From Vibrio sp. 10N (GTDB lineage: Bacteria > Pseudomonadota > Gammaproteobacteria > Enterobacterales > Vibrionaceae), in assembly GCF_036245475.1 (NCBI RefSeq), contig NZ_BTPM01000002.1:372001-436000 (forward strand): a stretch of DNA of 64,000 nucleotides, read 5' to 3'. Position numbers and translations under genes: made by a program. Positions 37,904 to 47,324 of the stretch are shown here, in pieces. The first letter of the stretch is position 1; each line of letters starts with the position of its first letter. The notes under the pieces are model-generated. The model was not told the origin of the DNA and searched no databases. It saw nothing but the letters and a program-made list of their open reading frames with translations.

Positions 37904-38255
37904 GAGTCATAGTTACTTCGGATATCTTTTGGTGTTAATAATATCAATAAGGGAGAGGGGTTGATAGTTCACTACAACTTGTTTGGGCCGACCTTAAAGC
38001 GATACGGGTAGCTCAATCATCGTAAGACACTTGAAAATTGGACTTAAAGTAGATTGGCTTCACATTTATTGACATTGAGCTGACTTAGGAGTGGGGTGAA
38101 GTAAACAAAGATAGTAAAAACTATCAATGAGTTATTGACCTAAAATTACATTTCCAAATGGTTTTTGGGGTATGTATTTTGCAGGTTGATTGTAGGTGGG
38201 CTCAAGATATTGGATACTATGCTGTATTGATGTTTTTGTAATTATTGAAGCAAAT
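37904..38255. other. Intergenic region between divergent genes
   Basis: About 350 bp upstream of two divergent genes. It is AT-rich, with TTGACA (near 38069) and TTGACC (near 38137) that could be -35 boxes, but I found no convincing -10 at the right spacing. No gene or RNA was recognised. Confidence 0.35.
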
Positions 38256-38615
38256 ATGAATACGCGTCGTATCTTCGTTACCGCCTTAATCCTATTCAGC
38301 CCTCTTTCCTATAGTACCACTCAAATAGCTGCAAAAGATGCGCCTTTTCATACCGGCGAAACTGTCATTGCATGTGGTGAGCTTGTGCAAACATCCCGCT
38401 TTAAGCGCGGTATTTACCTCAACCTTGAAGCTCGTTATCCGAAGCAAGCATTAACGCTAATCGCGTGGGAAGATGACTTGTCTCAGTTCAACCAGCAGCA
38501 TGGTAGTTTTGATAAGTTGGTTGGTAAAACAGTATGTGGTAAGGGAGTTATCACTGAGTATAAAGGCCGCAGTCAAATGAGTTTGTATAATGCTTACTCA
38601 TTGATGGTTAAGTAG
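38256..38615 (+). CDS. Small secreted OB-fold-like protein
   Basis: A 119-residue protein if started at ATG 38256, which gives a standard signal peptide (MNTRRIFVTALILFSPLSYS, cleavage after about residue 20-25). The frame is open to 38196 but that would bury the signal peptide. The mature part (GETVIACGELVQTSRFKRGIYLNL...KTVCGKGVITEYKGRSQMSLYN) reads like a small OB-fold of the type seen in periplasmic nucleic-acid-binding proteins, and has two cysteines that could pair. Separate from its neighbours; no operon is evident. Confidence 0.6.
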   Translation: MNTRRIFVTALILFSPLSYSTTQIAAKDAPFHTGETVIACGELVQTSRFKRGIYLNLEARYPKQALTLIAWEDDLSQFNQQHGSFDKLVGKTVCGKGVITEYKGRSQMSLYNAYSLMVK

Positions 38616-38699
38616 CTAGCGAAGTAGAAAGATCACCCTCTAGCTCGCATTAAGAATAGGCTAGTAGTAAAAAATTCATATGTATAGCAAGGAAATTAA

Positions 38700-41651
38700 G
38701 TGCAATCCGAGATGAGTAACTTTAGTTTTTTAGAAATTGTGAAACCTGAGCTAGCAAACCTTGGCTCTAGCGCTGAGCTTTATTGTCATGATGATAAGCA
38801 AGCTGCACTTGTCAAGTTGCGATGCTTTACTGAGCTGGTTGTAGGCGATATTTATTCACATTTATCGCTTATACCTCCTGTTCAAGATGACTTATTTAAC
38901 CGGCTACGTAGTCTTGAACTTAAAGACGCAATTGGTGATAACGCTATATGGGCAAAATTAGATCTTTTGCGTCGCAGAGGAAACAAAGCTGCACACTCTG
39001 CCAGTGGTGAGTTAGATATCTCTGAAAAAGATGTATTTTGGCTGATAAAAGAAGCATATTTGATTGCGCGTTGGTACGCACAAACTATTCTTAATGAGCC
39101 ACTGACGCCACCAGATTTTATAGAGCCAGAGAAACCGGTGGATCATACAGCTCGTTTAGAACAAGAATTGTTGTTACAGCGCCAAGAGCTTATACAGCGA
39201 GAATCCGAACTGCATGAAAAGCTTTCTTTAAGTCAACAAACCTTGCAGCAGCAGACGAATGAATTGCTAGCTGAACTGCGCACTAAAGATGATGCCCTAT
39301 CTCAAGTAAAAAGAGAGCAGGTATTGTTGCAAGCTGAATTAGAAAAAAAGCAAAAAGACTTAGTTGCTACACAAGAGGTCGTGGCTGACTATCACTTGCG
39401 TGAAGCGTTTAAGCAAGCAAGTGTGAGCTCTGCATCGAGCTTTGATCTTGATATGGAAGTCACTCGTCGTAATATTAATATCTTTGAATGCTTTGAAGAT
39501 ATGAAGCTGACTAATGATCAGAGTATGATCGTCGAGCAAATAGGTTCACTTTTCAACGACAAAAACCAAAATGTATTCTTACTTAATGGCTATGCAGGTA
39601 CAGGTAAAACTTTTATTACGAAAGGAATTACTCAGTATTTAGAAAAAATTGGGCGTGAATTTACACTTATGGCGCCTACGGGCAAAGCGGCAAAGGTTAT
39701 TTCAGATAAAACGATGCAACCTGCCAGTACAATACATCGGGTTATCTACAACTATGACAATGTCAAAGAATATAAAGTAGATGGTGTTGAAGGCTCAGAA
39801 ACTTACCGTTGTTACGCTGAGCTAAAAGCTAATGTTGATACTGCTGAATCGGTTTATATCATTGATGAGGCATCTATGGTGTCCGATCGATATTCGGATG
39901 GTGAATTTTTCCGGTTTGGTTCAGGCTACCTATTAAAAGACTTGCTCAAATACATCAATATTGACCACAACGATCATAATAAGAAAATTATCTTTATCGG
40001 AGATAATGCACAGCTACCACCTGTTGGCATGAACACTTCCCCTGCCTTGGATGCAGAGTACCTCAAAGAAAAATATCAAGTGACCGTAACTTCAGGACAC
40101 TTAATGGAAGTGGTGCGTCAAAAAGGTGATAGTGGTGTTTTGACTAATGCAGATATGTTACGCAGTGGATTAGAGCAAAATATTTTTAATAAACTGCAAT
40201 TTCACGTCAATGAACGTGACGTTCTTGAATTAAAGTCGAATAAGCTGCTTAGTACATTTTTAGACTCATGCGATGGAAAAGTTAGCCGAACAGGTGAGAA
40301 TGTGATTATTGCCTCGTCGAACCGACAAGTATCTGAATACAATCGCTTAGTACGCGAGCACTTCTTCGGTGATCAACTGCAGATGGTTAAGGGTGATAAA
40401 ATCATTTCAGTAGCCAACCACTATCGTGCTGATGCCAGCATCACCAATGGCGAATTTGGTATGATTAAGGATGTCTTGTCACCACAATCAGAGTTGGTCA
40501 GTGTTGTTATTAGTGTAAAAGGTGATAACGGGGAAATGGTCAAGCGAAAAGTGGATCTTAGCTTTAGAGATGTCGTGCTGGGCTTTCGCAACGATTATGG
40601 AGAGCCTTTTTATTTTGAAGCCAAAATCATTGAGAACCTGCTTTATAACGACCAGCCTACTTTATCATCTGATGAACACAAGGCACTCTACGTTCACTTC
40701 TTAAATCAAAACCCTGAGTTAAGGCGAAGAGGTAATGAGCAAAAACTTCGAATAGCACTATTGCAAGACCCTTATTTTAATGCATTTAAAATTAAGTTTG
40801 GATATGCCATTACTGGTCACAAAGCTCAAGGTAGTGAGTGGAAAAATGTATTCCTGCAGTGTCAGACTCATCAAAAGTCCTTAACTAAAGATTACTTTCG
40901 TTGGTTATATACGGCAATTACCAGAGCGTCGGAAAAGTTATATGTGATGAATCCGCCACAGTTACGTTTAGGGGGAGGGATGAAGATTTCAGGAGGATAT
41001 CAACCTAAAGTTAAAACTTTATCTTTGGAAGATGCAAAAGTTACTGAAATTACACCACCGCGCGTGAAAGAAACAGACACTGTGATACCACAGACATTTA
41101 AATTACAAACAGATACTCCACAGCTTGAGAAGTTACTACAACTTGTTACATCGTGTATTGAAGGTACGGGAATCGTTGTAGCGGATGTGCTGCATTACAA
41201 TTATCAAGAGCGATATGTATTGCAACGAGGTAGTGAGCAGGGCTCCATCAGCTTTAACTATAAAGGAAATTGGAAAGTATCGGGGGTTAGAGGGGTAACG
41301 CAAAGCGGCTTTGAGGTTGAACTTTTGACCTTGCTGAAGCCTTTAGAAGGTAGTCTACTTGACGTTGCTAAGCCCTCTGATGCTTCACATTTTCATTTTT
41401 CAGAGCCCTTTCTAGAAGAGTTTTATCATAACATTCTTAGCCAAATCCAGAGCATTAAAGTGGAAATCAACCGAATTGAATCACGTTCGTTTTGTGAGAG
41501 GTATGTTTTTGTATGTGGCAACGAGCTGGCAGTAATAGAGTTTTGGTATAACAAATCGAGTCAGTTTACTAAAGTACAGCCTATGCCTCAGCTAAGTAAC
41601 TCTACACGACTTATTGATGAGGTTATTGAACATATTGGAGTGTTAGCATGA
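38700..41651 (+). CDS. DUF4145-like RecD/PIF1-type superfamily 1 helicase
   Basis: A 983-residue protein starting at GTG 38700, six bases after AAGGA. Order: DUF4145-like helical domain (about 5-130; LDLLRRRGNKAAHSA), coiled coil (about 150-245), then an SF1B helicase with Walker A NGYAGTGKTFIT (near residue 296), MAPTGKAAK, VYIIDEASMV (near 386), IGDNAQLPPVG, and the C-terminal AITGHKAQGSEW...WLYTAITRA. The last ~180 residues are a separate domain. The N-terminus resembles that of HsdR at 4419. The next gene overlaps by four bases (ATGA), so both are probably one two-gene system. Confidence 0.87.
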   Translation: MQSEMSNFSFLEIVKPELANLGSSAELYCHDDKQAALVKLRCFTELVVGDIYSHLSLIPPVQDDLFNRLRSLELKDAIGDNAIWAKLDLLRRRGNKAAHSASGELDISEKDVFWLIKEAYLIARWYAQTILNEPLTPPDFIEPEKPVDHTARLEQELLLQRQELIQRESELHEKLSLSQQTLQQQTNELLAELRTKDDALSQVKREQVLLQAELEKKQKDLVATQEVVADYHLREAFKQASVSSASSFDLDMEVTRRNINIFECFEDMKLTNDQSMIVEQIGSLFNDKNQNVFLLNGYAGTGKTFITKGITQYLEKIGREFTLMAPTGKAAKVISDKTMQPASTIHRVIYNYDNVKEYKVDGVEGSETYRCYAELKANVDTAESVYIIDEASMVSDRYSDGEFFRFGSGYLLKDLLKYINIDHNDHNKKIIFIGDNAQLPPVGMNTSPALDAEYLKEKYQVTVTSGHLMEVVRQKGDSGVLTNADMLRSGLEQNIFNKLQFHVNERDVLELKSNKLLSTFLDSCDGKVSRTGENVIIASSNRQVSEYNRLVREHFFGDQLQMVKGDKIISVANHYRADASITNGEFGMIKDVLSPQSELVSVVISVKGDNGEMVKRKVDLSFRDVVLGFRNDYGEPFYFEAKIIENLLYNDQPTLSSDEHKALYVHFLNQNPELRRRGNEQKLRIALLQDPYFNAFKIKFGYAITGHKAQGSEWKNVFLQCQTHQKSLTKDYFRWLYTAITRASEKLYVMNPPQLRLGGGMKISGGYQPKVKTLSLEDAKVTEITPPRVKETDTVIPQTFKLQTDTPQLEKLLQLVTSCIEGTGIVVADVLHYNYQERYVLQRGSEQGSISFNYKGNWKVSGVRGVTQSGFEVELLTLLKPLEGSLLDVAKPSDASHFHFSEPFLEEFYHNILSQIQSIKVEINRIESRSFCERYVFVCGNELAVIEFWYNKSSQFTKVQPMPQLSNSTRLIDEVIEHIGVLA

Positions 41652-43069
41652 ACGAACCCGCCAATCGTACAGTCAATAATTTGAGAAAAAATGGTGATTT
41701 GCAGGGCGCTTGGGATTTTGGTTTTAAAGCATTACAGGGTGCCCCTCAAGATAACTACTTGAAAGGTTCTTTGTTCTGGGTTTGCTATGAGCTTTTGAAA
41801 CAGCAACTGGAAAACTTGAATAAACGCGCAAATACGTCTAACAACTATCGCCCTACTGATTTTGAGTTCGAGCAGATTGAAAATCTATTGCAAACCATTG
41901 TTAATTTGGACATAGCCACTGGTGGCTTGGAGTACAAAATGCTGTTGGTGCAATTTAAAAAGAGTTTGGAGTGGTTCCCAAGTTTAGTTCACCTCGTACT
42001 CAGCCATCAAAGCGCTTTGTTTGATGAAGATACGAAAAAACCTTTTAAAGCTGAAAAAGGTGAAGTGCCTAGTTTAATGCTTTCCACTGCTCGACAAGTC
42101 GCCAGCGCTTGGCTCAGAGCGAGAGACCACTGGCAACTGGACCTTGAGCTTGTGTTGGCATTTTTGAATCAAACACGTGAGCAAGCTGCTGATACCAAAC
42201 ATATGATTTGGCTTGATTACGACCAGGCAAAGTGTCTCGTTGTTGCTGGACAATATGAGCAAGCGCGAAATTTAATTCTTCCTATTTTAAGAAAGAAACA
42301 GAGAGAATCTTGGGCATGGGGTGCATTAGCAGCCACATATACTAATCAAGATAAGCATTTAGCAATAAAGTTTTTTGCCAAGGGGATTGTATCAGCGCAT
42401 GATGTGACCTTTAGCTTGCGATTGTTGCAAGGTATTACTCCATTACTGTTGTCCAATCAGCAATCAACAGAAGCGTCGATGTGTCTAAAACTTGCAATAT
42501 CTACCTATGAAAAGAACGGTTGGAAAGTTAAACCTGAACTACAACAGCAGACGCAGCAAGAATGGTTTGATTCGAGTGTTGACGAAACGAACCTCAATTC
42601 TTTTCTCAAATCGCTATGTACTGATGCTATAGATTACCTACATGGTCCATTAGAAACCGTTAAGGCTATCGTTGAGAACATCCATAAGTCGGGTAAGGGT
42701 TTTCAAGCCTTTATTGATCGCTCGACTTCGTTACCTGTTCGAATGGGAGTGCATAAGAGTAAGGAAAAACCGAGTGCGGGAGATTATGTCGAGTTGTCGT
42801 TATCTACTACTGATGACGGAAAAGAAGTTGTAAATTCAATCCTTAGCAAAGAAGTAGCGATGGATGATGTTTCTTTTGTTGAAGGCGTTTTACGCATTGC
42901 CCCAAAGGGGTTTGGTTTCGTAGAGGGAACCTTTGTTCCTCCTTTTTTGATTGGCAATTTAGCTAACGAAACCACAGTTCGTGCAATGCGAATTATGGCT
43001 TGGGATAAATCAAAATCTCGCCATAACTGGAAAGCGATAAAGTTGACGGAACTAAACACCAATGAATGA
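41648..43069 (+). CDS. TPR-like protein with C-terminal OB/cold-shock-like domain
   Basis: A 473-residue protein overlapping the helicase gene by four bases. Residues about 1-330 are helical repeats of TPR type (DYDQAKCLVVAGQYEQARNLILPIL; AWGALAATYTNQDKHLAIKFFAKGI). The C-terminus (about 370-465) contains a cold-shock/S1-like segment, EGVLRIAPKGFGFVEGTFVPPFLI, typical of an OB-fold that binds RNA or single-stranded DNA. Likely a scaffold that brings nucleic acid to the helicase. The family is not named with confidence. Confidence 0.65.
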   Translation: MNEPANRTVNNLRKNGDLQGAWDFGFKALQGAPQDNYLKGSLFWVCYELLKQQLENLNKRANTSNNYRPTDFEFEQIENLLQTIVNLDIATGGLEYKMLLVQFKKSLEWFPSLVHLVLSHQSALFDEDTKKPFKAEKGEVPSLMLSTARQVASAWLRARDHWQLDLELVLAFLNQTREQAADTKHMIWLDYDQAKCLVVAGQYEQARNLILPILRKKQRESWAWGALAATYTNQDKHLAIKFFAKGIVSAHDVTFSLRLLQGITPLLLSNQQSTEASMCLKLAISTYEKNGWKVKPELQQQTQQEWFDSSVDETNLNSFLKSLCTDAIDYLHGPLETVKAIVENIHKSGKGFQAFIDRSTSLPVRMGVHKSKEKPSAGDYVELSLSTTDDGKEVVNSILSKEVAMDDVSFVEGVLRIAPKGFGFVEGTFVPPFLIGNLANETTVRAMRIMAWDKSKSRHNWKAIKLTELNTNE

Positions 43070-43119
43070 TAGATTGCCTTTAAGGGAAACTGAGCGATGT
43101 AAAACAGGAGAAAGCGCCA

Positions 43120-44340
43120 ATGACTGACCAACTGTTTGCCGCCATAGAATCGGGTAACCTAACGTTATTGAAGGATACTATTACACAGCAGCCTGCACTG
43201 GTTAATACCGTGTTTGATGAGCAGGAAGCAACCCCATTTGAGTTGGCATTGAAATATGGTTTCTCATCATTGGCCGAAGTACTCATCGAGGTGGACGGTT
43301 TCGATATAAACCATTCAGGCCATAACCCACTTCGACTTGCCATCGATCTTGGCTTTTTGAATATTGCCAAGTCTTTGTTAAATAAAGGCGCTAACCCAAA
43401 CTATCGACCGAAGCAATTGAGCAGTGCATTATTACTGTGCTTGGACAACGAATATTTTGAACTCGCGGAGTTGATGGTCGAAAAAGGTGCTGAAGTTAAC
43501 ATCCGAAACGACAAGGGTTGGACGCCATTAATTTGGGCATCAATGAAAGGCCGAATTAAAGCGGTTGAATTTTTGCTAAAGCACGGTGCCGCAGTCGATG
43601 TTTGTAACAACGATGGTTGGAATGCGGTAACGGGTGCCTACTTTAAACAACGCTTAGAAGTCGTCGACAAGCTCCTTGCTCATGGGGCGGTGTTTAGTGC
43701 GAAGTATTCAGAAGCTGCCATGCTGTCAGCGTATCAAAATGGGCATATCAGCATCGCTAAGAAGCTACTGGCCGATGGCGTTAATCCAGATGTTGAAAAC
43801 GAAGATAAAGAAACCATGTTGATTATCGCCATTACTAAAGGTGATGATGACATGATCAGAGCGCTCGTTGCTGCGGGTGCTAACCCTAATGCAAGAGATA
43901 TGAATTCTCGGCCAGCGATATTATTGTTGGCTAAAAATGGTAAAGATGAATTAGTTTCACTCTTTATAGATAACGGAGCAGACGTTAATTTATCTACCAC
44001 TGAGGGAGTTAGCGCTATTCATGCTGCGACATTATATAACCACAAAACTACGATTGAGCTGTTGTTGGAAAGTGGAGCTAATATCAACGCCCTCGCAGGT
44101 GAAAGCAAAACAACGCCATTAATGATATCCGCTCAGAATGGGTACTTAGAAGTAGCTAGTCTATTAGTTGATAACGATGCAAATATTGCTCTTAGAACCA
44201 AAGACACAAATAGAAGTGCTAAATCATTTGCAATGGAAGCTGCACCAAAAGTTGGTTTTGATAAAGAGGTAATTGACTCAGCACATAAAGACATTATTTC
44301 TCTTTTGACGTTGAGTGGGCATTTTATTGATGTTGAGTAA
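43120..44340 (+). CDS. Ankyrin-repeat protein
   Basis: A 406-residue protein built of about 11-12 ankyrin repeats. Clear repeats include GWTPLIWASMKGRIKAVEFL, MLIIAITKGDDDMIRALVAA and TPLMISAQNGYLEVASLLVD. It has no signal peptide or membrane segment, so it is likely cytoplasmic. AGGAG lies nine bases before the ATG. The next gene overlaps its 3' end. In mobile islands ankyrin proteins often accompany toxins or effectors as immunity or scaffold proteins; here the neighbour is a PD-(D/E)XK-like protein, so an immunity role is possible but inferred. Confidence 0.85.
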   Translation: MTDQLFAAIESGNLTLLKDTITQQPALVNTVFDEQEATPFELALKYGFSSLAEVLIEVDGFDINHSGHNPLRLAIDLGFLNIAKSLLNKGANPNYRPKQLSSALLLCLDNEYFELAELMVEKGAEVNIRNDKGWTPLIWASMKGRIKAVEFLLKHGAAVDVCNNDGWNAVTGAYFKQRLEVVDKLLAHGAVFSAKYSEAAMLSAYQNGHISIAKKLLADGVNPDVENEDKETMLIIAITKGDDDMIRALVAAGANPNARDMNSRPAILLLAKNGKDELVSLFIDNGADVNLSTTEGVSAIHAATLYNHKTTIELLLESGANINALAGESKTTPLMISAQNGYLEVASLLVDNDANIALRTKDTNRSAKSFAMEAAPKVGFDKEVIDSAHKDIISLLTLSGHFIDVE

Positions 44341-44911
44341 AGAGTCTATCTTTGATTCTGTTCACCGCGGCTACCGTGAACTAGAGTTCGCTAGCAACGA
44401 TGAAATTGAGGATTACTTTGCTGATGTCAACCCCGACGTTATGTCGGGGCATATCAGCAATATCAAAGGCATGGTGTTTGAGCAAGAAGTTGCTACTGCA
44501 CTTAATGAGCAGGATATGAATGCCGTGCTCTTTGAAGCCACTAACCATCCTGTTTCTGATATTGCATTAATGAGTGACGGTGATATCGCAGCTGAAGTGC
44601 AGTTAAAAGCGACTGATAGCGTTGCTTATATCAACGAGACGCTTGCTAATAACCCAGATATACCAGTCATTGTAACGAGCGAAGTCGCCGATAGTTTTGA
44701 TAGTACCATGGTGATTGATTCTGGAATTGATAATGCGGTGTTGGGCGAGGCCGTGGCAGAAGCCCTGTCTGATGATGTGGTAACTGATATTGCTGAAAGC
44801 GTAGCAAGTGATACAGTCAGTGAGGGATTGGCAGAGGCAGTTGCCGATGTTGCTCTGCCTATTAGCCCTATTGGGATTGTTGGAGCATTGTTCGGACTTC
44901 CGTTTTTATAG
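44330..44911 (+). CDS. PD-(D/E)XK-like protein, possibly C-terminally truncated
   Basis: A 193-residue protein from ATG 44330, overlapping the ankyrin gene by 11 bases. The segment NIKGMVFEQEVATALN, DIALMSDGDIAAEVQLKAT shows the order E, D, ExQxK expected of a PD-(D/E)XK nuclease core like those in toxins and restriction-type domains. A long acidic/alanine-rich linker leads to a hydrophobic end (ISPIGIVGALFGLPFL), then TAG. The same frame stays open for 37 codons after the TAG (GTNRVKTSAGVELGRAL...), which suggests the protein was once longer and was cut by a nonsense mutation. Nuclease activity is inferred. Confidence 0.5.
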   Translation: MLSKESIFDSVHRGYRELEFASNDEIEDYFADVNPDVMSGHISNIKGMVFEQEVATALNEQDMNAVLFEATNHPVSDIALMSDGDIAAEVQLKATDSVAYINETLANNPDIPVIVTSEVADSFDSTMVIDSGIDNAVLGEAVAEALSDDVVTDIAESVASDTVSEGLAEAVADVALPISPIGIVGALFGLPFL

Positions 44912-44979
44912 GGAACAAATAGGGTTAAAACATCCGCTGGTGTTGAGCTAGGAAGAGCATTAATAGAAGGCAATCCGTT

Positions 44980-45308
44980 AACTTCTTTGCAAATTATGTT
45001 AAGAAGGGCGCTCAGCTATATATAGAGGACAGCTTCAAACCAGAAAATGGCAGGATCAAAATGGACAAGACCGGTATACCACAGAGGTTGTCGTTAGGTG
45101 GCCTAGTGGTAATGTGCAGCTAGTGGGGAATCGCCCGAGTTCGGGAAGCGATTTAACAGATAATACATTGTCGATGTCACCTCATAAGCCGCAAGAAAGT
45201 CCAACGGTTCTGCCTGAAAATAGAGAGAGCCAAGGTATGTCGGGTAATCGTCTTACCCCTAGTTCGCCAGAGAGCAATTTGACTGATTACGATGATGATA
45301 TCCGTTCT
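44980..45308 (+). pseudogene. ssb: ssb remnant (single-stranded DNA-binding protein)
   Basis: A broken SSB gene. In one frame (44980-45027) it reads NYVKKGAQLYIE; after a missing base it continues as QLQTRKWQDQNGQDRYTTEVVV (45030 onward), the core of a Vibrio SSB, and then a Ser/Pro/Gln-rich linker. At 45291-45308 it reads DDDI, then shifts; adding one C would restore the universal SSB tip DDDIPF and a stop. So two single-base losses (GGG to GG near 45027, CCC to CC near 45303) are visible, and the N-terminal half of the OB-fold is missing upstream. An open frame at 45114-45389 is part of this remnant, not a separate gene. Confidence 0.85.
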
Positions 45309-45468
45309 AGAGGGTTACACAGTACAATGCAGAGTTTGCGCTCAAGCACATTTCTATCAATTACACTACCTCAATTGTCTATCGTTTAAACGAAGACATG
45401 CCAGACGCGTGAAAGCGCGAATAATTTCATATATATTTGTAATCAATCAGTAAAGAAAGGGACTACAG

Positions 45469-46653
45469 ATGATTTTTACGGTTGATGGCGACAATGGAAT
45501 GCCCAAAATCCTAGTTTTAGGAGTTGGTGGTTGCGGGTGCAATACCTCTTCGACCATTGGAGATGCCATCGAGGATGATAACCTTAAAATCATTAACATC
45601 AACACAGATGCCTCGGCTCTTGAGCGTTGTAAATCGGGCGAAAACTTCTTGATTGGTCGCTCGCTGACCAATGGTTTTGGTGCTGGAGCAAGACCGGAAG
45701 TAGGGCTTGATGCTGCAAAAGAGAACGAAGATGATTTGAAGGCGCTGTTTGACGGTCAAGATATTATCTTTATTACTGCCGGTTTAGGTGGTGGCACGGG
45801 AACAGGTGCGACGCCTTTCATCATTGAATTGGCCAGAAACAGCAACAAGCCAGTCATATGTATTCCTACCTTGCCGTTCAAGACAGAAGGCGAGCTTCGA
45901 ATGAAGAATGCCTTAGAGGGCTTAAAGCAAATCAAACAGTTAGCAAATGCGGTCGTCACGTTACCGAACGATAATATACTTGAAACGTTGGGTGAGAGTG
46001 TTGGTGTGTTCAGTGCATTCAAACATGCAGACCGAATGTTGGAAGATACCCTTCGTGCTTTGATTGATATGTTAACCAGTACAGGTTACGTGAATATCGA
46101 TCTTAATGATTTTATTACTGTTATGTCTCAGACGGGTGATGCAATTTTGGGCACGAGTAAGGCTGATGACCAGTCTGCTGTAGAACTAGCTGTAAAAGCC
46201 GCCGTAAACAATCCAATATATCAAGATCGCGATATGACCTTGGCGAAGGGCGCGTTGGTGCAGGTTAATGTCAGAGAAGAAATCACGGTGGGCACCTACA
46301 ACAAGATCAATGACACCATCACAAGTATGCTCAAACCGAGCACTCTCCTCGTTAGCGGTATTACTGAAAAGCCGGATATGCAGCATCTGATTGAGATCTT
46401 CGTTATCGGCACAGGTATTTCAGATACAGAGGAAAGTGCGCTAGAAGGTTGTCAGTCCATCAAACTTGCTGTCTCTAATGAGACACCAAAAGATACCGTC
46501 AGCCAAACTGAAGCGCCTGTCACTGTAGAAAACCTTGAGACGAACGTTAAGGGTAATACGGTAGCAGCAACTCGCACAGAACCAGAAACGCGCAGAGAAG
46601 CAATGGAATACCTAAATATTCCAGCGTTTTTGAGAAATTCTAAAAAGAACTAA
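45469..46653 (+). CDS. FtsZ paralogue (tubulin-like GTPase) with FtsZ C-terminal tail
   Basis: A 394-residue FtsZ-family protein. N-terminal nucleotide-binding: ILVLGVGGCGCNT, then INTDASAL and the tubulin signature GLGGGTGTGATP (near residue 106). The synergy (T7) loop NIDLNDF near 207 keeps NxDxxD, so GTP hydrolysis on polymerisation looks possible. A short variable linker (about 345-380) leads to EYLNIPAFLRNSKKN, nearly the same as the FtsZ C-terminal peptide (YLDIPAFLR) that binds FtsA, ZipA and other division proteins. It is not the housekeeping ftsZ: no ftsQ, ftsA or lpxC flank it and it sits in an accessory island. It may join or block the host Z-ring. Confidence 0.88.
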   Translation: MIFTVDGDNGMPKILVLGVGGCGCNTSSTIGDAIEDDNLKIININTDASALERCKSGENFLIGRSLTNGFGAGARPEVGLDAAKENEDDLKALFDGQDIIFITAGLGGGTGTGATPFIIELARNSNKPVICIPTLPFKTEGELRMKNALEGLKQIKQLANAVVTLPNDNILETLGESVGVFSAFKHADRMLEDTLRALIDMLTSTGYVNIDLNDFITVMSQTGDAILGTSKADDQSAVELAVKAAVNNPIYQDRDMTLAKGALVQVNVREEITVGTYNKINDTITSMLKPSTLLVSGITEKPDMQHLIEIFVIGTGISDTEESALEGCQSIKLAVSNETPKDTVSQTEAPVTVENLETNVKGNTVAATRTEPETRREAMEYLNIPAFLRNSKKN

Positions 46654-46727
46654 TGGGGCGTCCACAATGCTTAAGCTTCCGGCTTTTTACTGGAAAGGTG
46701 TCGTCACATTTGCTTGAAAAGAAAAAT

Positions 46728-47324
46728 ATGAAACGCTCGCTAATTGGCCTTTTAGGTTTGGCGCAACTAATACTGTGCTCTTTACCCGCTAAGGCGGAGG
46801 TAGAGCCATATCCGTATCACCTGGCTCGCATTACATTAACTGAGAAATTGGTTATCGAACAAGATAGAGAAGTGGTTAGTCTCGCTGTTGATGGCTCTGA
46901 GATGTATCATTTTCTTCAACAGCAAATTGAAGAGCAAGGTATCTTCTTTTTGTCGGTTGAACTTCCATGGACATTGGTACCTGAACGAGTGTTAGTTACT
47001 GATTATCAGCACGTTTCTGAAGATGGTGAAAACTACTACGTCCCGATGGAAAGTGCAGAGTATTTCCTTCCAGACTTGGCTGGCTTTGAACAAGGCTTCA
47101 ACCGCAAGCGAATGTTTAGGTTTAGCGAAAGCACACAATACCAAGGCTATTATCAAGCCTTTAAAATGCATTGCTTCAGCAGTATTTGCAGCTATCAGCT
47201 GAGATTGGTATCACCAGAACCTGAGCGTGCTGCGGCAACCTATAAGGCCGTTTATCCCCTCCTTGAAGGCAGCTATGTAACCGACCCAGATTTTCGACTT
47301 CTGGATGTCATTTATGAAGACTGA
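46728..47324 (+). CDS. Secreted protein of unknown function
   Basis: A 198-residue protein if started at ATG 46728, giving a signal peptide (MKRSLIGLLGLAQLILCSLP, cleavage near AKA). The frame is open to 46653, overlapping the FtsZ-like stop, but a start there would put 25 residues before the signal peptide. The mature part has two cysteines (MHCFSSICSYQL) likely to pair in the periplasm. No family recognised. It may be co-transcribed with the FtsZ-like gene (75 bp). Confidence 0.6.
   Translation: MKRSLIGLLGLAQLILCSLPAKAEVEPYPYHLARITLTEKLVIEQDREVVSLAVDGSEMYHFLQQQIEEQGIFFLSVELPWTLVPERVLVTDYQHVSEDGENYYVPMESAEYFLPDLAGFEQGFNRKRMFRFSESTQYQGYYQAFKMHCFSSICSYQLRLVSPEPERAAATYKAVYPLLEGSYVTDPDFRLLDVIYED

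Noticed and set aside
37904-38255. A promoter from TTGACA/TTGACC words
   Set aside because: No -10 box at a suitable spacing, so I did not call one.
45114-45389. A 91-codon open frame after the nuclease-like gene
   Set aside because: It is the 3' part of the broken ssb, shown by the SSB core and tip motifs in the same frame.
45469-46653. Housekeeping ftsZ
   Set aside because: No division-cluster neighbours and a divergent N-terminus; it lies in the island.
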